From NCBI RefSeq assembly GCF_003385515.1, contig NZ_QNVT01000012.1:62001-126000 (forward strand): 64,000 nt of DNA, in the 5' to 3' direction. The position numbers were made by a program, and so were the translations under genes. This document shows positions 43,820 to 52,683 of this stretch, in pieces. Below the pieces are notes generated by a model. That model saw only the letters and a program-made list of their open reading frames with translations, made no database searches and was not told the DNA's origin. Every line of letters begins with the position of its first letter. Within the stretch, counting starts at the first letter, position 1. The DNA comes from Chryseobacterium pennae (GTDB taxonomy: Bacteria; Bacteroidota; Bacteroidia; Flavobacteriales; Weeksellaceae).

Positions 43820-45181
43820 ATGAAAAAAATACATTATATCATTCTTTTTATCGCAATGTTCTGCACAGCAGGATGCGAAAAATTAATTGAAGTGGATATT
43901 CCAAATAACCAGATCGATAAGGAAACGGTATTTAAAGATGTCCAGACTGCCAATGCCGCATTAGCTGCTTTATATGCAGAAGTTTACAAACGTTCTCCCA
44001 TTGCGGGAGCAGATCTTGAGACTTATTTAAGTGCTTATACTGATGAACTTGAAGACTATACTTCTGTCGCATCAGACAGTCGTGATATCTTTCTAAACCA
44101 GCAAACTGACACCAACAGCATTGTTTATAATGTTTGGGCAGCAGCATATAAACATATCTATACAGCTAATTCTATTATGGAAGGTGTTACAGCTTCACCA
44201 TCAATTGGAAATACCGATAAAAACCGTCTAAGAGGTGAAGCATTACTCATCAGAAGCATTATGTTCTTTTATTTAAACCAACTTTACGGCGATATTCCAT
44301 ATCCTGAAACTACTGATTATAACATTAACAACACTATCAATAAGTCACCATCCGCTCAGGTTCTTTCAAATATTGAACGTGATCTGATCCGGGTATCTGA
44401 ACTTCTCCAGACAGACTATCGCGATATCGAAAGAATCTACCCGAATAAAATGGTCGCAAAATTCCTCTTAGCAAAAGTATATATTGCAAAGCTGGAGTGG
44501 AACAAAGCAGAAACTATTTTAATGGAAATCAGACTGAGTCCATTATATCAACTGGAAACCGATATAAATAAAGTTTTTCAAAAAGCTGGAAAGCATATCC
44601 TGTGGCAACTAAAACCTCATAATAACGCGTCTTTACAACAGGCTACGGCTTACTACTTTACTTCATCTGCTCCTAATACCTATGCAATATCAGCACCGTT
44701 AATCAATTCATTTCAGTCAAACGACCTACGTCTGCAAAATTGGATAGCGCCCGTAACATTCAACGGAAAAACTTACTATAGGTTAGAAAAGTATAAAAAT
44801 AGGAACAACACAAATACAAACGAATATGCGATAATCTTCAGGCTTGAAGAAGTCTATCTGTTATTGGCAGAGGTTCTCACTCACGAAAATAAGATTGCGG
44901 AAGCCTTACCTTATGTGAATGCGATAAAACAGAGAGCACAACTTACCCCGTTGGCATACCCTATTAATAAAGATAGTTTATTGGATGAAATCCTACTTGA
45001 AGACAAACGTGAATTCTTTGCTGAAACCGGACACCGTTTTCTTGATTTAAAAAGAAACGGAAAGCTAAATATACTTCTCTCAGTGAAACCTAACTGGAAA
45101 ACCTTTCACGATTTCTGGCCTGTTCCTCAAAAGGAAATTCTGCTCAATGCAAATCTAAAACCTCAAAATACAGGCTACTAA
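43820..45181 (+). CDS. SusD/RagB-family outer membrane lipoprotein (second locus)
   Basis: A 453-residue lipoprotein with a lipobox in CTAGC near residue 19. The SusD core appears as TANAALAALYAEVYKR, GEALLIRSIMFFYLNQLYGDIPYP, FLLAKVYIAKLEWNKAETIL and the C-terminal DEILLEDKREFFAETGHRFLDLKRNGKLN (core FFAETGHRFLDLKR). The stop (TAA at 45179-45181) overlaps the start of the S9 peptidase gene by one base, so capture and hydrolysis are translationally coupled. This makes a peptide substrate likely for this locus. Confidence 0.93.
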   Translation: MKKIHYIILFIAMFCTAGCEKLIEVDIPNNQIDKETVFKDVQTANAALAALYAEVYKRSPIAGADLETYLSAYTDELEDYTSVASDSRDIFLNQQTDTNSIVYNVWAAAYKHIYTANSIMEGVTASPSIGNTDKNRLRGEALLIRSIMFFYLNQLYGDIPYPETTDYNINNTINKSPSAQVLSNIERDLIRVSELLQTDYRDIERIYPNKMVAKFLLAKVYIAKLEWNKAETILMEIRLSPLYQLETDINKVFQKAGKHILWQLKPHNNASLQQATAYYFTSSAPNTYAISAPLINSFQSNDLRLQNWIAPVTFNGKTYYRLEKYKNRNNTNTNEYAIIFRLEEVYLLLAEVLTHENKIAEALPYVNAIKQRAQLTPLAYPINKDSLLDEILLEDKREFFAETGHRFLDLKRNGKLNILLSVKPNWKTFHDFWPVPQKEILLNANLKPQNTGY

Positions 45182-47691
45182 TGATGATAAATGCATTAAA
45201 ATTAATATTGTTACTGACAGGACTCCTTTTGACATCCGCTCAGCAGCATGTAGATACCGTAGATAATTGGCGGGCAAAATTTGCTAATCTGTCAGATGTT
45301 GTATATCGTTCCAAGAATGCCAAATGGATCGGAATTAAAAAATTGAGCAAGCAGCATGGGGATAGTGTTTATGTTATTAATACGAAAAACCATGCACAAA
45401 CTGTGTACAGGATAAAGAACTCGCAGCTTACATTTCTAAATGAAGAAGGTGTACTGGCAAACCAGGGACAAAAAGTAATATTTCTCAATCTTCTCACAGG
45501 AAAGACCTTCAACTTTGAAAATGTAATTGGGATTTACACACTGGAACAGCAAAACAGCTTTGGATTGTTATTTACCGACCACTATCTCAGGCTCTATGAT
45601 ACTTTTGGAAGACAACTTTTAGAAATTGCCAATGTTGATAATATAACTGCTACCGATTCTAAAAACACAATATATTTCAGTAAACAATATGACGGCAAAT
45701 CCGAAATCGTAGAAATCACCGGTTCCCAAAAGAAGGTACTTTACCAAACAATAAATAAGATCAGAAAAATGTCTCTTTCAGAATACGGAAAACAACTGAT
45801 AATTATAGAGACAACTCAAAACAATGATCTGGACAGATTAGTAATTTTCGAGCCCGGAAATTTCAAAAAAAATAAATTGGAGCTTCAGATTCCAAAAAAT
45901 GCTATTGTCAATTTTTCCACAATACAGAATGGCACTTCATTTCTTATCAGTGCACGCGTTGCCGTTCAGACACAAAAGGCCTCCCTTGTCGATGTCTGGT
46001 ATGGAAATGACCCTTATGTAAACCAACATTTTAAGATGTTTTCTCAACGGCATTTTTGGATCTGGCGCCATAAAGAAAATAAACTGCAGCATATTCCGGT
46101 TCCGCAGAACATTGAAGTAGGATCGATCAACAATGACCGTTATTTCCTGACCTACTTTCCAAGACGGGATCACAACTTCCTTACCAGTGAACCTGAACTC
46201 AACGGTGCCCAGATTTACGATCTTAAATCAAATTCATATAAGGATATTGGAGATATCAAGCTCACAAAGCGGACAGGCAAAGAATGGCCACTACTGCTCA
46301 ACCACTCCATTTATACCTCTTCTGACGGAAAATGGTTTTTAGCAAGCCATGACGGTATAAAATGGTCACTATATCAATCCGACGGAAGCAAAGTAACGGT
46401 GATAGAAAAAACAGGTTTGGAACAACCCGTATTCTCGGCGAAATCAGATCATATCTATTTTGAAAGCAGCAATGGGCTCTGGGACTTTAATATCGGACTC
46501 AACAAATTAACAGCGCTCAACATAGGAGCAGGAAAAATGACAAAGATCAAGGATTATATTCTTAAAATCAATGATTATACAGCAATTTCGTATTTACCTA
46601 CAGAAAAGCTTCTGGCCGAAATATATGATCAATATGAAAATGTTACTTCGTATCACCTATTGCAATTCGGGACAAGATCCGAGGTCATTCCGGCAACAAA
46701 AAATAGAATTGATAAGTTGATTTATGATCCTGAGATGAAATCCTTTTGTACATTGGAAGAGAATTTCAATCTTCCACCCACACTGTTTTCCTATGGTAAA
46801 CAAAATAAAAAGACTTTACTATTTGACGGCAATATTATAGACAGCGGAGCAAAAAAAATTAAGCAGGAAGTCTACAGATATCATGCCGCAGGAAAGAACC
46901 TCAGCGGTATTCTATTTTATCCGACCGACTTTGATCCAAATAAGATGTACCCCATGATAGTTCGCATTTATGACATGCAGAGGCACCTTTCAAACTCTTA
47001 TCTTTCGCCCAACAAAATATTTCCGGAAGGTATCCAGATCAGGACTTTACTGGAACGGGGATATTTTGTTTTTCTTCCCGACACTACAGTGGGTGAAAGT
47101 GGCCCCGGCGTCTCCGCACTGGAATGTGTACACAATGCACTTGACGCAGTACTGACGAATCCATCTATCGATCACACAAAAATTGCACTCTGCGGACAGT
47201 CCTACGGCGGTTATAAAACCAATTTTATCGCCACCCATTCAAACCGTTTTGCTGCTTATTTATCCGGTGCAGGGATCAGTGATTTTATCAATAATTACTA
47301 TTCCTATAGTATTAACTGGAATAAACCGCTGTATTTCGCATCTGACACATATTATCAGATGGGAACGGCCCCAGCAGATGATAAGGATAGATATCTGAAA
47401 AACAACCCCATTCTTAGTGTTGAAAAAATAAGTGCACCGATACTACTATGGGCAGGTAATAAGGATGGAAATGTTCCTTATACACAGACGATGGAATTTT
47501 ATATAGGACTTAGACGTTATAAAAAAGATGTAGTTGCCTTATTTTATCAAAATGGAGATCATTCATTTCCAGATGGTACGCCCGAACAAATTGACCTGAG
47601 TAAAAAAGTACTCGACTGGTTCGACTACTTCCTGCTGGGTAAAGATGATATTGTCTGGATAAATAAACAAATGAAAAAGGATGCCCAGTAG
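45181..47691 (+). CDS. S9 prolyl-oligopeptidase-family peptidase
   Basis: An 836-residue exported protein with a short signal peptide (MMINALKLILLLTGLLLTSAQ). Residues about 40-560 form a beta-propeller-like region. The C-terminal alpha/beta hydrolase domain has the nucleophile elbow GQSYGGY (Ser674), NKDGNVP (Asp762) and NGDHSFP (His794), the complete S9 triad. It is coupled to susD by a one-base overlap. It is expected to cleave short peptides in the periplasm or on the surface. Its stop lies in the loop of the terminator at 47677-47699. Confidence 0.9.
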   Translation: MMINALKLILLLTGLLLTSAQQHVDTVDNWRAKFANLSDVVYRSKNAKWIGIKKLSKQHGDSVYVINTKNHAQTVYRIKNSQLTFLNEEGVLANQGQKVIFLNLLTGKTFNFENVIGIYTLEQQNSFGLLFTDHYLRLYDTFGRQLLEIANVDNITATDSKNTIYFSKQYDGKSEIVEITGSQKKVLYQTINKIRKMSLSEYGKQLIIIETTQNNDLDRLVIFEPGNFKKNKLELQIPKNAIVNFSTIQNGTSFLISARVAVQTQKASLVDVWYGNDPYVNQHFKMFSQRHFWIWRHKENKLQHIPVPQNIEVGSINNDRYFLTYFPRRDHNFLTSEPELNGAQIYDLKSNSYKDIGDIKLTKRTGKEWPLLLNHSIYTSSDGKWFLASHDGIKWSLYQSDGSKVTVIEKTGLEQPVFSAKSDHIYFESSNGLWDFNIGLNKLTALNIGAGKMTKIKDYILKINDYTAISYLPTEKLLAEIYDQYENVTSYHLLQFGTRSEVIPATKNRIDKLIYDPEMKSFCTLEENFNLPPTLFSYGKQNKKTLLFDGNIIDSGAKKIKQEVYRYHAAGKNLSGILFYPTDFDPNKMYPMIVRIYDMQRHLSNSYLSPNKIFPEGIQIRTLLERGYFVFLPDTTVGESGPGVSALECVHNALDAVLTNPSIDHTKIALCGQSYGGYKTNFIATHSNRFAAYLSGAGISDFINNYYSYSINWNKPLYFASDTYYQMGTAPADDKDRYLKNNPILSVEKISAPILLWAGNKDGNVPYTQTMEFYIGLRRYKKDVVALFYQNGDHSFPDGTPEQIDLSKKVLDWFDYFLLGKDDIVWINKQMKKDAQ

Positions 47692-47699
47692 GCATCCTT
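47677..47699. terminator. Bidirectional terminator containing the S9 stop codon
   Basis: AAGGATGCC (47677-47685) pairs with GGCATCCTT (47691-47699), flanked by an A-run and a T-rich stretch, between the convergent S9 and DUF6520-like genes. Confidence 0.75.
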
Positions 47700-47704
47700 C
47701 TTCA

Positions 47705-47947
47705 TTAATTGATGCTTCTGTGAAGTTGCTCTGAACAGGTAGTTTCATTCAGCTTGAATTTATACAGCTGATTACCTTCAAATGTACAAAGTGTTCCTGG
47801 TTGTTCATCACACTCCTGTTGTACCTGAACACATTGGCTTCCTTGAATACGATAAGTTGGCATCGCTTTGGAGCCTAACTTACTGCTGGCATAAGCACCA
47901 CCAAGTCCCATTGCTACAATAAGACCGGGTAAAAGTAATTTTTTCAT
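47705..47947 (-). CDS. DUF6520-like small exported protein (second locus)
   Basis: An 80-residue protein with a signal-like helix (LLLPGLIVAMGLGGAYAS). The mature part has four cysteines (QCVQVQQECDEQPGTLC and TTCSEQ), two more than the relative at 15480-15737. It lies 26 bases downstream of the MauE-propeller gene on the same strand, repeating the MauE/DUF6520 pairing of the first locus. An even number of cysteines beside a membrane redox-type protein suggests disulfide-bonded export. Function unknown. Confidence 0.72.
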   Translation of the reverse strand: MKKLLLPGLIVAMGLGGAYASSKLGSKAMPTYRIQGSQCVQVQQECDEQPGTLCTFEGNQLYKFKLNETTCSEQLHRSIN

Positions 47948-47973
47948 GGCTTCATAATTTAATTGGTTATTGC

Positions 47974-49548
47974 CTACTCTGTTACAGGGTTTTCGGCTAA
48001 TTCCCTTTTTGGTTCTCCATTATTAACAAGCTGTCCACTTAACAACTTGTTCCGCTGTGTGTCATTTTCAAAAGCACCGTTCCTTATCTTATAACGTTGC
48101 AGTTCATTATCTATCAATACATAAAGGTTATGCCCATCAGAAATCATGGAAGACATCCCTTTATTATTTCGATTGCGTATATAAAAACTACCAATATATT
48201 GTTGACCATCCGCCCGGTAAACGTCTATAATTGACGAATTTTTCCATGAGCCCGCTGGCTCATGTTTTCCTTTCAGATTTGAACGGTTAAAAATGAGGTT
48301 GTCATTTAAGGCAGTAAATTTGTTTACACTATATGGTGGTGCATTCATCTTTATTTTTCCATCAGATAACTTAGTAATTGATATTTGGGCAGTAGTCGTT
48401 GTATCGATAGTATTAAGTCTGTGCAATATATTCATGTCATTATCCATCACCAGATACTGATTACGATAGAAATAAGTATATATGATCTTATTTTTTTCAA
48501 GATCGGAAATCATTTGTCCATCAACATCAAAAACACCATCAATCTGTTTTTCAAGAATATCATCCTTTAGCTGTACTTTTGGTTCCCTATTAAGATCCAA
48601 TAAAGCCATAGTGTATTGATTATCGGACCCGCGTTGCGTTCTCAATGCAAATTTCATAGAATCCAACACCACAAGCTGATTAAAAAAGACCTCTCGATAA
48701 CTAAGTGTATATGCAGTTGAATCTCCAAGCTTTCCACAAAAAATAATAGGGACGGTTCCGTCATATAGATAATAGTTTGGAAATCTCACCTGTAGCAAAA
48801 CATTCCTGAATGGATGATCTGTGTTATCAAGTGTGATTTTCGTTTGGGAGAGTTTCAGAAGCCCTGTATCGACCTTTGTAATTAATAACGGTGCCGTTAA
48901 ATTTCCAAGATAAATAGTACCATTTGCCATTCCTGCAAAATAATATGAATTCACCCCCAAATCTAATTTTCCATCCTCCATGACCGGATGCTGAAGGAAA
49001 CGTCTGGTAAAATTGTTTTCTTTCTTAATAATATGCTCAGAGCTCCGGAAAAGGCCGAATATAATAAGACAACTTAGAATAGTTATGAACCCAGCTAAGC
49101 CTAATTCTTTCAAAGCAGCTGTTCCTTTTCTCTTAGCAAGAACGTATAAAGCTGCAATGGCTAATACTAAAAATGCAATATTAAAAATCAAATGCTCGGT
49201 CCATCCCAACTTTTCGAGAATACCCCCACAGGAACAAGGTACGAAGTCACTGAAATTCAATATAAGATAAATGTATAAGGTAAAAGCCGACATCAACCCG
49301 ATAGAGGCTAAAAGTCCCCTTCTATTCCATTGAGGGACCAATAGTAAAATGGCAACGGCAAATTCGACGATTAAAATTGTATAGGAGATTACACCCGCAT
49401 AAGCACTCAACAATGGTGACTGCGCCAATTGGACCTGAAAATTCTCAAAATCAAACATTTTACTTGCAGCAGCGTAAATAAATAGCAAAGCCAGCAAAAT
49501 ACTTGTTATTTTTATAAAGTGTTTTTTCAAAAATTGTGCAGCCTTCAT
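47974..49548 (-). CDS. MauE/DoxX-like membrane protein fused to a C-terminal beta-rich domain
   Basis: A 524-residue protein from ATG 49548. Residues 1-175 are MauE/DoxX-like, with several helices: AAASKMFDFENFQ near 28 and FVPCSCGGILEKLGW near 107 with the Cys-Ser-Cys motif, as in 14929-15378. A further helix follows (GFITILSCLIIFGLF). About 340 residues of beta-rich sequence come next (NSYYFAGMANGTIYLGN, VFDVDGQMISDLEKNKIIY, SDGHNLYVLIDNELQRY), consistent with a periplasmic propeller. The first-locus homologue lacks this part. The fusion may tie substrate recognition to redox chemistry; this is inference. Confidence 0.8.
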   Translation of the reverse strand: MKAAQFLKKHFIKITSILLALLFIYAAASKMFDFENFQVQLAQSPLLSAYAGVISYTILIVEFAVAILLLVPQWNRRGLLASIGLMSAFTLYIYLILNFSDFVPCSCGGILEKLGWTEHLIFNIAFLVLAIAALYVLAKRKGTAALKELGLAGFITILSCLIIFGLFRSSEHIIKKENNFTRRFLQHPVMEDGKLDLGVNSYYFAGMANGTIYLGNLTAPLLITKVDTGLLKLSQTKITLDNTDHPFRNVLLQVRFPNYYLYDGTVPIIFCGKLGDSTAYTLSYREVFFNQLVVLDSMKFALRTQRGSDNQYTMALLDLNREPKVQLKDDILEKQIDGVFDVDGQMISDLEKNKIIYTYFYRNQYLVMDNDMNILHRLNTIDTTTTAQISITKLSDGKIKMNAPPYSVNKFTALNDNLIFNRSNLKGKHEPAGSWKNSSIIDVYRADGQQYIGSFYIRNRNNKGMSSMISDGHNLYVLIDNELQRYKIRNGAFENDTQRNKLLSGQLVNNGEPKRELAENPVTE

Positions 49549-49598
49549 AATCACTGGTATTGATTATAACAAATTTCGCAAGAATAGGAATATTAGAC

Positions 49599-49682
49599 AT
49601 TTCGATTAGTAACATTTATATTTCTATTAGTAACATTTATATTTCCATTAGTAATAAAAACATTTCAATTGGTAATATAGCT
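49599..49682 (+). repeat. Four 21-bp tandem repeats
   Basis: Units at 49599-49619, 49620-49640, 49641-49661 and 49662-49682 each begin ATTTCnATTrGTAA. The first two are nearly identical and the last two diverge at their ends. The period of two DNA turns and the position directly upstream of the MauE-propeller/DUF6520 genes, next to an AraC-type regulator gene, suggest binding sites in phase on one face of the helix. Confidence 0.85.
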
Positions 49683-49684
49683 TA

Positions 49685-50443
49685 TTATAAATGAGCTAGA
49701 CGAGGTATCGATGGAAGAGCAACGCTATGCTTCAAAAAGATCTTGTACATATTGGGATAGTCAACAAACTTATTTTTAAAAGCGATCTCCTTTAAACTCA
49801 TTTTAGTAAAAATAATATCAGCCACAGAATCCATCATCTTTTTCTTCAGCAAAAAACTGTAAAAAGTATCTCCAAAATATGTCTTACAATCCTTCTGAAA
49901 CTGATTATAGTAGAAACCTTTTCGTGCTACCAGATCACGCAACGATTGTTTATTATCAGGATCATATGATTCTAAAATTTCTCTCACATAAGAAACATCA
50001 TTCGGCATAGCCATTATCACATTTTTAGGTATGTGGAGATCTACAAGATGCATAAAAACTATTTTTTTGTTCTCTAGCTTAATGACACCAGCTATCAGAT
50101 GTATTTCATCACTATCAGAATATCGAATGTGAACAGGAAGTACATCATTACTGCCAAGGTCTTTCTCAGTGAGCTGCCTGATTACTTTTTGTATTCTTAT
50201 ATCTGAAAAGTTGCTATCCCCAAGATCCGATTCAAAGATGTAATCAACCATAAAAACACCTACGGATAAGAAATTTATCTGATGGAAGAACTTAAAATAA
50301 AAATCTGCCAAACTTTTCAAACGGAAAGATAACTGGCTAAGATCAGATAGGTACACAGCGGATTTTACAAAATTCAGCTTGCAAAAAATTGCAATATTGT
50401 GCTCTATCATCGAATCTAAGTAGGAAATAAGATATAAATTCAT
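49685..50443 (-). CDS. AraC-type transcriptional regulator
   Basis: A 252-residue protein. The N-terminal 150 residues form an unassigned sensor or dimerisation region. The C-terminal part fits an AraC/XylS domain: DLVARKGFYYNQFQKDCKTYFG for the first helix-turn-helix area, and MSLKEIAFKNKFVDYPNMYKIFLKHS for the second. There is no membrane helix, unlike the TPR regulator of the first locus. Its stop lies 3 bases past the 21-bp repeats, which separate it from the MauE-propeller gene it probably controls. Confidence 0.78.
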   Translation of the reverse strand: MNLYLISYLDSMIEHNIAIFCKLNFVKSAVYLSDLSQLSFRLKSLADFYFKFFHQINFLSVGVFMVDYIFESDLGDSNFSDIRIQKVIRQLTEKDLGSNDVLPVHIRYSDSDEIHLIAGVIKLENKKIVFMHLVDLHIPKNVIMAMPNDVSYVREILESYDPDNKQSLRDLVARKGFYYNQFQKDCKTYFGDTFYSFLLKKKMMDSVADIIFTKMSLKEIAFKNKFVDYPNMYKIFLKHSVALPSIPRLAHL

Positions 50444-50637
50444 AATTGATCTTATATAAAAGTAAAAAATCAGACCAAGCAGTTTAGCTAGTGTAATGAA
50501 AGTGTACTATATAGTATCATATATTGGCCAATTACCTAAACTAATATTTTTTCACTCAATAAAGAAATAAAATTAATATAAAGAAAGCGAAAGGCTTTAT
50601 AAAGCATAAAACCTAAAATTAATTGTAACAAAAAAAA

Positions 50638-50657
50638 GGGCAGTCCAAAGACTGCCC
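50638..50657 (-). terminator. Terminator of the tra operon
   Basis: GGGCAGTC (50638-50645) pairs with GACTGCCC (50650-50657) around CAAA. On the - strand the hairpin is followed by a run of seven or more T, a textbook rho-independent terminator placed after traQ. Confidence 0.88.
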
Positions 50658-50711
50658 GGGGCATATTTTCATTGTGGTAGTGTAGGTTATTTCTTATCGC
50701 AAAAATAACAA

Positions 50712-51197
50712 TTAATCCGCGATCTCAAAAATATCGCGGATCGGACCGAACTTCCTACTATTAAATTGTAGCGAAATCTGCTTCTCATTTCCGAAAGTAT
50801 CAACTACCCATATATCAACACTTTGCGACACAGTTGATTCCGAAGTATAATATAACCTAAACTCTTTGGCCGGAATGGGATAAAAATCATTGGGCAGGAA
50901 TTGTTTGCCACCCAGATACCCTAACGTCCCCTGACCATCATTCTGAAAATATCTGATCCGGTACTGATTTGCTGCGTAATTACCATCTGCGGTAATAGAT
51001 ATGCGTATCTCAGCTGTTTCCCCCAAATAAAGGGCTTTGGGTACGGGCATGACTTTCACCTCAAATGGAAAGTTTTCCTCAATGTCTAAATTATCTTTGC
51101 TACAACCGGATAGTACTATCGTACCGATAATCATCATAATACCCAATAGTAATGTCCCAAATGACATTGAACTGTAATAAACCAATAATTGCTTCAT
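50712..51197 (-). CDS. traQ: Conjugal transfer protein TraQ-like (DUF3872)
   Basis: A 161-residue lipoprotein-like protein: hydrophobic N-terminus ending IVLSGCSKD, then a beta-sandwich region (EVKVMPVPKALYLGETAEIRI, then YRIRYFQNDGQGTLGY) typical of DUF3872/TraQ. It is the last gene of the tra operon, 14 bases after traO and followed by the terminator. No traP (primase) gene lies between O and Q, where CTnDOT has one. Probably envelope-located; its role in transfer is poorly defined. Confidence 0.82.
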   Translation of the reverse strand: MKQLLVYYSSMSFGTLLLGIMMIIGTIVLSGCSKDNLDIEENFPFEVKVMPVPKALYLGETAEIRISITADGNYAANQYRIRYFQNDGQGTLGYLGGKQFLPNDFYPIPAKEFRLYYTSESTVSQSVDIWVVDTFGNEKQISLQFNSRKFGPIRDIFEIAD

Positions 51198-51211
51198 AAT
51201 TGTTTTTCTCT

Positions 51212-51769
51212 TTAAAAGTTAATACGGAAACCTGCTCCTGCGCCCGGCCGGAACTGTTCCAGATCCGTTCCCCAGAGAACTTTAAGTTTTCCCTGTAGCA
51301 GGAACACAATACGATCTGAAAGATAGGTCTCAATAGATAGCCTTCCTCCTGCTCCATAAACAAACTGATTCTGATCTTCTAATCTGGCTCCATCAAATAA
51401 TATATTCTCACCCTTGTTCACGATTTCATAGCCAGCGGCTGCTGTAACACCTAAATTCAATGTGATGAATTTCCGTTTATCTGAAAGGAGCTGTTTACTA
51501 AATCCTAATTCCCCCATATAACTATCTACCGGAACATTCCATTGCCTAAAAGCTATATTCCTTCTTTGATATTCCCCTCCCCAGATCCAATAGTTCCCAT
51601 GCCTTCCGAAGCTGTTCACAGTAAGATTGAGATAATAATTTCCGTTTACTTCCTTACTGTCCAGAATCCCAACAGTCACCTCAACAGCTTTCTGTTTATA
51701 CACCATCCGTTGTGCGTAGCCACTAACGCTGATCAACAACATTAATAGTATGATTACATGTTTTTTCAT
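51212..51769 (-). CDS. traO: Conjugal transfer protein TraO
   Basis: A 185-residue protein with a signal peptide ending SVSGYAQ (residue 19) and an outer-membrane-like beta pattern finishing in a terminal aromatic (AGFRINF). GIDS-like strands such as YYLNLTVNSFGRHGNYWIWG match TraO of Bacteroidota conjugative elements. It lies between traN and traQ. Thought to be an outer membrane part of the transfer apparatus. Confidence 0.85.
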   Translation of the reverse strand: MKKHVIILLMLLISVSGYAQRMVYKQKAVEVTVGILDSKEVNGNYYLNLTVNSFGRHGNYWIWGGEYQRRNIAFRQWNVPVDSYMGELGFSKQLLSDKRKFITLNLGVTAAAGYEIVNKGENILFDGARLEDQNQFVYGAGGRLSIETYLSDRIVFLLQGKLKVLWGTDLEQFRPGAGAGFRINF

Positions 51770-51779
51770 AGAATCATTT

Positions 51780-52664
51780 TTATTTATTATACTGAATGTT
51801 CATTTCTGAAATGGGCTTCGCATTGATCAGATCGGAATTCTCGACCTCCAATACCTGATTGCGTCCACCATTTTTTTCGAAAAGCTCAATACGCAATATT
51901 TGATCATCGCTGATCGTAAACTGATCTAATAGGGAAACATTAGAAGCAGTGAAGTGATCTGGGATCTGTAGTATTTCCGGATACTGCCGAAGTGCCTGTA
52001 ACAACCTTTCCTGACTAACTGTCCTTTTGGCAATCTGCTTATCCACGATCTTGAACGTACAGAAATCTATGACAAATGGAACATTTGATTTATTCTTAAT
52101 TTCAGTATGTAGGTAGAATTTTCCGTTATGAACATAAAGTCCTTTTAATAAATATTGAATACCATACGCTTTAGAAGCTATATGACGAATATATCTCCTG
52201 TTTTCGTGGTAGACTGTTTTAATTACGGCCTCTGTTAGTGATGGTGGATTAAATCCCAGCTCTTCAAATTGAACACTATTCACACTATTGCGCTCACCTT
52301 CCTGCTGCATTTTTTTTAAATCGTAACTCAACGCTGGCGGATCCGCATTATAAAGAACATTGAAAGAATAAAATTTGCCATCTTCTGTTATGACGCTGAA
52401 GTTGGTTTCTTCTGTGAAGTCCCTTACTGCGGCTTTTATCCTTAGCACATTCTGAGCATCTTCCGCCTTCTCAGCAGAGAGATATTCTGAGCCAAGATCT
52501 GTATATCTGATAGCCATTGGAAAAATAAGATGCGTTGTTTTATTATAGGTAACTTCAAGACGATAGGGTTCCACCCTTCCAGTCTCTAAGGACTGCTGTC
52601 CGAACGTTTTAAAGAATAGTCCAGCAAACAGGACGATCATAAGTATTTTCTTGATTGATTTCAT
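51780..52664 (-). CDS. traN: Conjugal transfer protein TraN (VirB9-like)
   Basis: A 294-residue exported protein from ATG 52664 (MKSIKKILMIVLF), where a signal peptide ending KTFGQQ begins; the frame extends 11 codons further. Beta-rich segments HLIFPMAIRYTDLGS and FYSFNVLYNADPPALSYDL match TraN/DUF4138 proteins, which play a VirB9-like part in the outer core complex. It starts 19 bases after the traM stop, consistent with joint translation with the VirB10-like partner. Confidence 0.87.
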   Translation of the reverse strand: MKSIKKILMIVLFAGLFFKTFGQQSLETGRVEPYRLEVTYNKTTHLIFPMAIRYTDLGSEYLSAEKAEDAQNVLRIKAAVRDFTEETNFSVITEDGKFYSFNVLYNADPPALSYDLKKMQQEGERNSVNSVQFEELGFNPPSLTEAVIKTVYHENRRYIRHIASKAYGIQYLLKGLYVHNGKFYLHTEIKNKSNVPFVIDFCTFKIVDKQIAKRTVSQERLLQALRQYPEILQIPDHFTASNVSLLDQFTISDDQILRIELFEKNGGRNQVLEVENSDLINAKPISEMNIQYNK

Positions 52665-52683
52665 TTTTTCGTTTTTTTTATAA

